Assembly (NCBI GenBank): GCA_035048485.1
Contig: CM068592.1
Span: 39,322,045-39,386,044 of the forward strand
Length of the DNA: 64,000 nt
DNA from: Pteria penguin
Lineage: Eukaryota > Mollusca > Bivalvia > Pterioida > Pteriidae
Reading direction: 5' to 3'
Numbering within the stretch: the stretch's first letter is position 1; each line of letters starts with the position of its first letter. The notes under the pieces are model-generated. The model did no database searches. It was not told where the DNA came from and worked only from the letters and a program-made list of their open reading frames with translations. This document shows positions 35,501-46,600 of this stretch, piece by piece. The position numbers were made by a program, and so were the translations under genes.

Positions 35501-38500
35501 GTATCGCACATTGTGTAAATGTGCAAAAATGTGCAAGGTGCTTGAAATGTGTATCGCACATTGTGTAAATGTGCAAAAATGTGCAAGGTGCTTGAAATGT
35601 GTATTGCACATTGTGTAAATGTGCAAAAATGTGCAATGTTCTTGAAATGTGTATTGCACATTGTGTAAATGTGAAAAAATGTGCAAGGTGCTTGAAATGT
35701 GTATTGCACATTGTGTAAATGTGCAAAAATGTGCAATGTGCTTGAAATGTGTATTGCACATTGTGTAAATGTGTTTGAAAAGTGCAATGTGCTTGAAACA
35801 TTGTATGAGAAGTTAAAACTGAAATTGTCATATTTGTGTCACTTTTACGATGCATGGTTTTATGCATTTATGTCTATGTTGTATATAAAGAAGGTTCATC
35901 ATTACGTTTCATATAGGTGTATTTGTCACCAATTCTGAATTCCATAGTTTTTTTTTATGAACTACATTGCAGATTTGGATTAAACTTTGTGTAAATGATG
36001 TACTCAAGGTCCCCTACTAAAATTGTGTTCGGGATCCAGATTCCCTCAGGGGTGGATCCAGGGCGGGGCCAAAAGTGCTAAAAACGGTACCCTTCTTCAA
36101 ACATCTTCTCCTTCAGAACCAGTACATAAATGGGGAAACTAATTGCATTTCAACAATCTATAAAAATGGGTTATCAAAAATTGTGTTCGGGGTTAAGATC
36201 CGTCAAATAGGCCTGACGTGGACTTCAAAATTTTAACCATACTTTCATATACCCACCACGCCACTTTTTATAACAGATATGGTTTCCTCATGGTGGAATT
36301 GATTAACGTGCGCGATCAGAGTAGTTCAAATAGCACTATATATGATAGGTCATAGACCAAAAGGTGTGTCGTAAACAGAGTATTTTACCAGAGCGAAACT
36401 ATCAAAATGTTTCATTACATGACCTCAATATAATATACAATATATTAGTGCAATTGTGATGTAGTTCACACTGAATCAGAATCGATTCCCTATTACACAT
36501 GGAATATATCAAACATCTTAGTCTTGACTATAATACTCATAAATAATAATTTTATAGTGAACATCTGTTGTAATGAAAAATACATGTATATAAATTCTAT
36601 TATATCGCGGCAGTTACTAAAAATCCCACCACACGTTTATTATTTTATCAACACAGGTAATACCCCCTCCTTTCAAGCATACTTATTGTAGTCCTTTCGT
36701 TGATTTGTTTTATATTTATACACAAGAAGTGTGCATTGATTTTATATGTATTTACTGTCTCTGTTTTATTTATGTGATACAGATATATATTTCTTTATTT
36801 TCCATGATAATGAATATAGGTATGTTATTATCCATTTTATATACACAAGTTGTATGCAATGATTTTTTATACACACAAGTAGTGTGCAATGATTTCTTAA
36901 TATTTTGTATGATTGATATATTTTTATTTATATGATTATAAACATCAAAAAATGATGAAAATAAATTGTGAAAATAAATTGTTAAAATTGGCAGTAAGAA
37001 GTTTCATTTATGTTAAGAAACTGTCTTGTATTGTCCTGAAGGCATCCTGTTCAGACATGAAAAAGTACTTTGTACCAAAACTACCCTGTTTAGACATGAA
37101 AGCTTTGAATTAATTAAAGTTGTGGAAATGGTAGATTGCAAAACGACCTCTTTAAAGAGGGTAGCAAAAAGTAATCAAGATTGAAATGTGAGAAGCTATG
37201 CGTATAGCAAAACGTAGGTTTTAACAGGACTTGTGTCTTTATCTGGTCATATTCGTAGACGGATATGGTATATAAGAAAGAACAGGAAACACCGAACCTT
37301 AGCGTAAACAGAGTCTAACGTACGATGTTTCCTGCGAGGAATTCCGAAGTCACCATTGTTTTTCCATCGCACGAGCGATGAGGCCATTGTTTCGGGAGGA
37401 AGGAAGATACAGTCCAGCATTAATCATATGTAAAGTTTAAAATATCACATAGTTTCAGCGTCAAATAAAGCTAAGAGAGATTTGAAAACTGTATTACAAA
37501 GCCCATGTGATTATACAAACAATAGTCATGTGCTCACTTTAAAGTTTGAAGAAAAAAAAAAAAACACAAGTAATGTGTGCAATATACTTCGGAGGATGCA
37601 TGTAAGGGAGTGTGTGTTGTCTGTATTATATCTGCAAAAGGACTTAAAATTATCAATAACATATAAATCATGATTAAACGAAACGCCGATTTATATAGGT
37701 GTCGAATGAATACAAAAAATGACATTTATTCATTTATAGCAAAACGTAATCAAGATTGGAATGTGTGGATCGGGAGTAGCAGAGAGTGATAGCAGAGAGT
37801 GGTAGTGAGGAGCAGTGAGTGGTAGTGAGGCTCCTGAGGAGCAGTGAGGCTCCTGAGGAGCAGTGAGTGGTAGTGAGGGTCCTGAGGAGCAGTGAGGCTC
37901 CTGAGGAGCAGTGAGTGGTAGTGAGGCTCCTGAGGAGCAGTGAGGCTCCTGAGGAGCAGTGAGGCTCCTGAGGAGCAGTGAGTGGTAGACCCCCCCCAAT
38001 TTACATCTACTGGTACTCTTTTGTGCCTATGTAACCAGTACCAGAGAAGGTTTTCAATAGAAGGCACTCTTTTGTGCCTATGTAACCAGTACCAGAGAGA
38101 AGGTTTCAATAAAAGGTACTCTTTTGTGCCTATGTAACCAGTACCAGAGAGAAGGTTTTCTATACAAGGTACTCTTTTGTGCCTATGTAACCAGAACCAG
38201 AGAAGGTTTTCAATACAAGGTACTCTTTTTGTGCCTATGTAACCAGTCCCAGAGAGAAGGTTTTTTAATAGGAGACACTCTTTTGTGCCTATGTAACCAG
38301 TCCCAGAGAGAAGGTTTTCAATAGAAGACACTCTTTTGTGCCTATGTAATCAGTACTAGGGAGAAGGTTTTCAATAGAAGGCACTCTTTTGTGCCTATGT
38401 AACCAGTACCAGAGAGAAGGTTTCAATAAAAGGTACTCTTTTGTGCCTATGTAATCAGTACCACAGAGAAGGTTTTCAATAGAAGGCACTCTTTTGTGCC

Positions 38501-41500
38501 TGTGTAACCAGTACCAGAGAAGGTTTTCAATAGAAGGTACTCTTTTGTGCCTATGTAACCAGTCCCAGAGAGAAGGTTTTCAATAGAAGACACTCTTTTG
38601 TGCCTATGTAACCAGTACCACAGAGAAGGTTTTCAATAGAAGGCACTCTTTTGTGCCTATGTAACCAGTACCAGAGAAGGTTTTCAACAGAAGGTACTCT
38701 TTTATGCCTATGTAACCAGTCCCAGAGAGAAGGTTTTCAATAGAAGACACTCTTTTGTGCCTATGTAACCAGTACCACAGAGAAGGTTTTCAATAGAAGG
38801 CACTCTTTTGTGCCTGTGTGACCAGTACCAGAGAGAAGGTTTTCAATAGAAGACACTCTTTTGTGCCTATGTAACCAGTACCAGAGAGAAGGTTTTCAAT
38901 AGAAGGCACTCTTTTGTGCCTATGCAACCAGTCCCAGAGAGAAGGTTTTCAATAAAAGGTACTCTTTTGTGCCTATGTAACCAGTACCAGAGAAGGTTTT
39001 CAACAGAAGGTACTCTTTTGTGTCTATGCCATCTAACCCAGAATCTACACATTAACGGATCTAGTCGAAAACAGCTACATTTTCAGGTAAACTTGAGTAT
39101 TTCATCCCTACCAAATTTCATCGAAAACTTTCAATTCGTTCTGAGGAAGTCCATCAGATCTATCAATTATACACTAGTAGAAATTCCTTCTAAAACAAAA
39201 CAGAGTAAAGTTTTTCTCTCCGATTTCAACAAAAAGTACAAACTTGAATTTTACATTCATTTAGAGCACTACGATACCATTATCTTTTAATGCATGCATC
39301 CCTTCTGAAGAAGATTTTCAAAGGAGTGTACTCTCTTGGATATACTTTTGTCTATATGGTCAAGCCACCTTTCCATAGATCTGAATTTAAAAATCCTATA
39401 CACTGTAGAGGTCCACTAGCACTACAAATATACCAAGTTAAGTTTGATCAAATTCGGTCGAGCGGTTTAGGAAGAGAATGAATTTGAAGTTGAAAATGAA
39501 AAATTTTACGCATGAAGGACAATGCGCCTTTACAATAGCTCACTTGAATTATCTGTGAATTAAAAGGTTTGGAAACCCATATTCACATGGACAATATAAA
39601 TTTTACTACATTTTAATAAAGTAAATCGCTCATGAAACAGATTTTCTCATACAGCGAAAAATGTCAAGGACACTCCAGTACAATGATATTGCAGAGCAGC
39701 TTTAAGTACCTTCGTAAGTTTCTCTGAAAGTCGTTGTTTGCTTATTTTCCGTAAAACCGGCAATCCTTTCTTATCAATAAATATAACGAGATCTCAGCAT
39801 TCAGTACGGAGGTAGCTTCGATTTATCTTGTATTTTGTCTTATTATGCTTTAATTAATACACAGTCGCTCACCAACCATCACAATTCCCAACAGATTCAG
39901 ACAAACGAGCAGAAGAACAGCAGGATTATTCCGACTTTGGATGCTGTTCAAATATTTAACATATACCCACATGTTATTATACTGTTGTAACATTTTAAAC
40001 TCATAAACTATTTGATTTCGGATGTAGTGTATTTCTAACTCATCGTACACCAAGCATTCTTAGCGCCCAGCTTCTCTGGTAAACACTATAGGAGGTAAAC
40101 GAACACCGACTTTTGTCCGATTTCTTGCATTTGTTAATGTTTTTTTGACGAACGATATTTGAAGAATGCAACTGGGGAAAATTGAGAGAATGGCATCGGG
40201 AATTTCTAAAAATCAGATAGAATGGCATCAGGAATTTTCGCATATTAGAGAAAATATCCTTGTAACCTATATCTCATATTACGGTCTTATTTATTATACA
40301 TGTACGACGTATAACATAAAGTGCACAAAAATTCAACGAAGATGAAAAGGTATGTTTGGGCTTTGGAAAAGGCGACCACAGAGAAATTTGTTGTTGGTAG
40401 TATTATAGGAATTCCAGATAAAGTCACCGCGATGCCATGCTGTGCAGGAGATACCGGTCTGCTTCCATGTCGCCATATAACGGATACAGTCCTGCAAAAA
40501 GTGTAAAACCTCAACAAAACCAACCTCTAAATGTGCCTTACATCTAAATCATTGTATGTATAAAGACAGACAGACAAACAGCGAGACAATCTCCGTAATA
40601 TAACCTCAATCAAATGAAAATTACCCTCTCCCAAAAATAGATTGATGGATTGTTGTTTTACGTCACTCCAGTTTATTTCACGTATATGGTGACGGCATCT
40701 CCCTAGAGAATTGTATAGAAATTTCTACCTTTGCAACAGACCCAACCGAAGCAGTGAGGGATCTTTTACGTGCCATGCCTATCGTGACATGGGACCTCGG
40801 TTTATACTATCTCATCTGAAAGAACACCGGTGTGCCCATGGCAGGAGTCGAACCCGTGACCTTTACGTTACGAGCCCAGCACTTCATCCATTAGGCCACA
40901 CCGGCTTCACAACAATAGAAAACACTCAAAATAAACAAAAAAAAAACCCCCAGAATAACAACGAATACAAAGAAGACATAGTATGCCTTTTACCACTTAG
41001 ACACAAGTAAATGCTGCATACTTTGATACACTGCATATCAAACTTTGCTAATAGATACTAATAAAAATGTGACCCTAGTCTTATATACTACAGTATGTAA
41101 TGTAACAAAACAGAAGCTGTAAGCATCAATAGCCACTTCAAATCCTTCCACTTCAAAGTTGAATGGGAAATAACAGCGTCATGTAATAGTTTACGTTTAG
41201 TCCGGGATCTGTATCACATTTCCTTCCACAGAAATGTCACCACAGTTCATTAGTGCATTGTAATAAAAATACGTAGGACATTTTCACAATATGTCAAGTG
41301 CCATATGGCGCATCTAGGGTTTAAATTAAAAGTGTCCCCTTCAAGAAACCCCTCCCTAAAACAAAAACAAAAAAAAGCCCAAAACTAACAAACAACCCCC
41401 CCCCAAAAAAAAAAAACAAAAGAAAAAAAAAAAAAACAACAACAACAACAAAATAAATAAATAAAACCCGAAAAAAAACCACCCAGACAACAAATCACCC

Positions 41501-41508
41501 CCCCCCCC

Positions 41509-41542
<34 letters not shown>

Positions 41543-43609
41543 TTTCAAAACAAAACACAAAACACAAACAAACAATCAAAAACAAAACAGTCCTATATAC
41601 AAACGAACACACCTTATATCGTTCTTAAGCCAGTACTTCTATTACAAGTGTCATTTTACATATATTTTAAAAATGTTTTGAAGCCGGTGTGGATGAGTGA
41701 ATGAGATGCTCGGCTCCTGACTGAAAGGTCCCAGGTTTCACTTTCGCCGTGGACCGCCGTGTTCTGTCTTTCGGATGAGACAGTAAAAATACCGAGGTCC
41801 CGTGTCACGGTAGACCTGGCACATATAAGATGACTGCCTCATATGAGTCCATTTCAGAGGTATGATCTATGCAATGCATCAGGCAGATGCCGTCACCATA
41901 TACATGAAATAATCGTGGAGTGACATAAAACAATAGTCAATCAGTTTAAAATGCTTTGATCTACGCAAGAAATTCGAGCATGAATTCTCATGGAGATTGT
42001 TTCAAGTCTCGTTACCTAATGTTAATTGGTACTGTGAACTATAGGTGCATGCTATCCCGTCTCAGGTCAGTTTCAGTTTATTCTATTCCGTATATCGAAA
42101 GATATATGGGATACAATTACAGTAAGAAATGCATACAGTTGAATCTCTTGCTTTTTCGCAATTAGTGCAAATATACATTTAATTAATTAACAGAAGAAGT
42201 AGGCGTATATCAGTGGTATAACTTAACAATCTATTGATTGATATTTTAATTTTAATTTTATATTTCTCACCATTGGAATGATACATATTTTTAGACGTAT
42301 TCCTAGGTACACGTATTTCATTGTGAAATTACACAATTAGACTTGGAGATAAATAAACAGGTCTGCATCTGTCCTGTGAGAAAATCTTCAAAGTATTTGT
42401 AGTTTTACATTAATGAACTCATTTCAAACGATACTTCACACGTTTCTTAAAGTTTTGTTTTTACACGATGATTCCATTACATTTTAAAGACAGATCAGAA
42501 ATGGATTGTTTATATCAAGTACCACACCCCACTTACTATATATATAAGAGGTGACGTGAAGAAAACTCGGAGAAAATCATTTAAAGTTTAAAAGTTTAAA
42601 AACACAGGATTTGAAAGTGGTTAGAGGTTACAAAAAGTTTAAAGCAGCGTTTAGTCCCACTGAACTATTGAAATCGTGATATTTTGTCCATAAATCCTTC
42701 AAAACAAAAACAAAACAGAAATAAACAAAAATAACAACCCCCTTTCAGAAAAAAAACCAACCCCCCAAAAAAAATAACAAAAAAAAAAAACCAACAAAAA
42801 ACAAAAAAACAAAAGCAAACAAACAAACATACACCCTTATATTTAAGTCTTTCGGTAAAGGCATTTTGATAAAATTATGGCTAGAATAGGCGAAACTAAA
42901 TAACACATTCTATTCGCTGAAAACAAACCTTTGTCACAGGTTTTACCACGGAATTTGGCATTGGTTTTGTTTACATGCATTGTTCTATGCGACTTTATCA
43001 TACAGTCTTATTGTATTCTTTTGTTTCATTCTTTATAGCGATAAAGCGAGGGCGTTAACACTTTACAAATGTGAATTGTTCTACAACAGATTCAACAGTC
43101 AATTAGAATGTGAAATATGATATATGAGGCGGGGGTGGGTGGACTATATTCTAAATCAATTTACAGAAAACGGCTTATTTGTATAACATGTACAATTAAA
43201 ACACTTTCCCGACATCCATATATGAATCAGATTTTACATATAGTTTTATAACAGTTGAGTCATTATCATGTTTTTTTTTACCCCCTCCCCCTTTCCCATT
43301 TGCCCTCTAATACCTGATTTGTAGAATAACATGTGTACACAGTGCCATTAGAAAATTCTAGATCTGCATTTTACGAATACCTTAAAACTTCAAACAATCT
43401 CGCAATGTTTGCCAATTAAAAATAATTTGTTTAGTTCAATTTGGCCCGCCTAACAGACGGCTTACACATCGTTGGCACAAAAAACCACACTATCATAACT
43501 GTAAAGTTTATTATGAACAAAGTATATACCTCTGTTATATATGTGGCCCCTCATCACTCACAGGCATAGAAAGAGCGAAGGAAGGTCTATCTATCTATCT
43601 ATCTATCTG

Positions 43610-43664
<55 letters not shown>

Positions 43665-46600
43665 GCCTGTCTGTCTATCACAGGCATAGAAAGAGCGAAG
43701 GAAGGTCTATCTATCTATCTATAACAGGCATAGAAAGAGCGAAGGAAGGGAAGGGGCTTTTTACTTATAATAACGCCATATAAAATTAACCTCCGTTCTG
43801 GTCACCAAAGTTCTAAAATAGATCATACAACCACTCGCTCTTCTACATACACACTTCAGATTTGTGTCCTACGTCACTGTCTGGGTATGATAGCCTGTAC
43901 CCACCACCTCTCGATCGCCGCCTCCCTGTATGTAGACCTCCTATGCCTCTCTCCCCGGTCACCATATGGGAGTAATATTTCCCGCGTGATATAAAACATC
44001 TATCGATCGATCTATCTATCTGTCTGTCTTACTGTCTGTCTGTCTCTATCTATCTATCCTATGCCGCAGTTAATTTATAAGTGTGTGTAAAGGGGGTGGG
44101 GGTCAACCGGTCGAGAAAAGCGAAAATGCTTATCACTCTCGTTAAAAGGACAACGAGACATCCCAACCCAATCCCTCCTCCCTTCCTTTTCCGTAAAAAA
44201 ATCACTAAACTCGATTGTTTTCTCCTTGTTTAAATGTTTTCTACACCGTGAAATGTTGAGCACCGCTATGAAGGTGACTGAAATAATTATGTGATGCTAA
44301 ACAATATTCTTTTCATTGATACGAAAAAATGGATATACACTGTTTGTTGTGTGTAGACAGCTAACACTCATACAGTCCCCCACACCCTCCCGAGGTGAGG
44401 TAGGGGTTTTAGTGTATACATTTAACACCTATACAGCCCACCCCACCCCGGCGTAGGAACTTAAGTAACATGGATGTTACAGCACTGAACATTCCACCCT
44501 GGATCCGTCGATGCTGTAGGATTCCCCACCTGTACATCATTTTATGTAATGCTTCAGTCGAGCCTTGAATCTCCTTGATTTCCATTGATTTGCTGCGCCT
44601 GTTAGTCTTATCTCCCCTTGCTGATAAAGCGCTATCTACGATACCAATGCGTACTGATCCCCGCGTGTAAATCACTCCATCTCCCTATATATATAGCCGT
44701 TAGTTCTCTACCACATGGAAATAGAGGATGTAAAAGACATTAATTTAGAACATTAAATCGCTATTAAATGCATGTCGAAATCAGTCTGTCTTCCCCGACC
44801 AGTTATGTTGCCGGGGAAGGTTTTTTCCCAAATTGTTAAAAATACTCCACTTAAAAACATGCAGGCAATGAGTAGTACGTGTCAGTAGCATTCAACACCA
44901 AGTATAACATGGATGCTGGATGAGATTTATCAGTTTTGTGTGGCTGCCTCGGTGCCGCCATCGATATCGCATTACATGACGTTATCGTAGTAGCCAGTAG
45001 CAGCAAATGCTGAATCAATTAACAAATGCAGTGGAAAATCCGGGGGATGAGGTTTCAATAGGTATAGTATATCTACAACAAAGCACAACACGGCTAATAA
45101 AGCTAATATAAATTAGGACAACAGACTGGAGAGGCTAGAATCATACGATGTCACTGCCTAGTAAGCAGGAATACTAAGACATTTGGCAATTAAGTGTCAA
45201 CACGAATTACCAAATGATGACGAGATCGGACGTTCTCTTCTGCCGATGTGCCAATCCCGCTATATATAATTCCAAAGTCTATATAGCTAAGTACATATAT
45301 AAAGAAAAAAAATTACTTCTTTTCCTAATTTAGATTATTTCATATACCGATCAAAAATTACCTTCTCCTCAGATTTTCTGTCTGGAACCCCCGTCGGGCA
45401 GCTCACTTTCGCTATACATCACTTTCGTTTCTAGATCTGCTCATGTCAAGTACAACCACCATACACATTTAAAAAAATGAAGGAATTTCAGATATGTGAT
45501 GACTAGCTAGAAAGCTCTTCATACAGTGTCCTGTAAATGACGCTAATTTTCAAATTCAAGAATTGCAGAGATAGATAATATTATATAACAGCACACTAAT
45601 CATTTCAACTTGGTGATGTGTAAATCGCTTAAATTATGGTAGTTATGACTCATTACAGTCAGTGTTGGAGATTTTTCCCGGTCAGGATAAGTGGAGGGGG
45701 GGGTATTCCCATTTCACTGTCAACATTATCATATGACTTTCCGCCTCATGGTCGGCGTTTACATGTAAATCCCTTACTTACTGTCGGTGTTTACATGTAC
45801 ATTTCTTACTTACTGTCGGTGTTTACACGTAAATTCCTTAAATACTGTCGGTGTTTACATGTAAATTTCCAACATACTGTAAGTGTTTACATGTAAATTC
45901 CCCACATACTTTCTGTGTTTAGATATTATTTCCTCACTTAATATCGGTGTTTATAGATGTTTGAAATCCCACTTACTCTGAATGTTAAGGTGAATATTCT
46001 ACTTAATGTCGGTGTCTAAATGTGAATTCCCCTCTATGGTCGGTGTCAAAATGTTAATTCCCCTCTTATGGTCGGTGTCTAAATGTGAATTCCCCTCTTA
46101 TTGTCGGTGTCTAAATGTGAATCCCCCTCTTATGGTCGGTGTCTAAATGTGATTTCCCCTCTTATGGTCGGTGACAAAATGTGATTTCCCCTTTTATGGT
46201 CGGTGTCAAAATGTGAATCCCCCTCTTATGGTCGGTGTCTAAATGTGAATTCCCCTCTTATGGTCGGTGTCTAAATGTGAATTCCTCGCTTATTGTCGGT
46301 GTTTATGTTCAATTCTCAACTTACTGACGTTGTTTACATCTTAATTCCCCACTCATTGTCGGTCTTTACATGTAAATTCTCCATTAAGTGCCGTCGTTTA
46401 TACGTGGATTCCCCATTTGTTGTCGTTGTTAACATTTCAATATCCCACGCACTGTAGAAGTCTTTACACATTGTAAATGTTAACACATGAATTCCTCGCG
46501 CATTTTCTGCGTTTGTATTTAATATTTTTATGTAAAATATCAATATTTCTTCATGCTACCGTTCTCTTATCCACATGCATACATTCTTTTATACATTATT

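Larger units (their letters stand above)
30212..38011. mobile_element. 7.8-kb element with giant terminal inverted repeats, Polinton/Maverick-like ends
   Basis: Left end AGTAGATGTAAATTGGGG; right end, other strand, the same. Flanks are GGTACT (30206-30211) and GGTACT (38012-38017), a 6-bp target duplication. Deleting the element plus one copy restores an unbroken satellite unit. The terminal repeats are about 2.4-2.6 kb and mirror each other around position 34112. An AG start, 6-bp duplication and long TIRs fit Polinton/Maverick elements. Against that, the unique middle is only about 2.8 kb, too small for polB, integrase and capsid genes, and no such motifs are seen. It is therefore a non-autonomous derivative or an unrelated element. 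It lies in receptor intron 1. Confidence 0.82.

Noticed and set aside
35335..35867. His/Cys-rich frames (THFKHLAHFCTFTQC type) that look like zinc-binding repeats
   Set aside because: Translation of the 50-bp tandem repeat in the TIR. All three frames show the same peptide cyclically.
30212..38011. Assembly-made palindrome
   Set aside because: The flanking satellite runs in the same direction on both sides, and a 6-bp target duplication sits exactly at the tips, which an assembly inversion would not create. Long-read confirmation is still desirable.
37750..38331. 193-residue frame spanning the element tip and the satellite
   Set aside because: A chance fusion of two repeat types across the transposon border; no independent support.
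28640..39043. CRISPR-like array (regular 53-bp repeats)
   Set aside because: The units are contiguous, without unique spacers, in a eukaryotic intron; it is a minisatellite.
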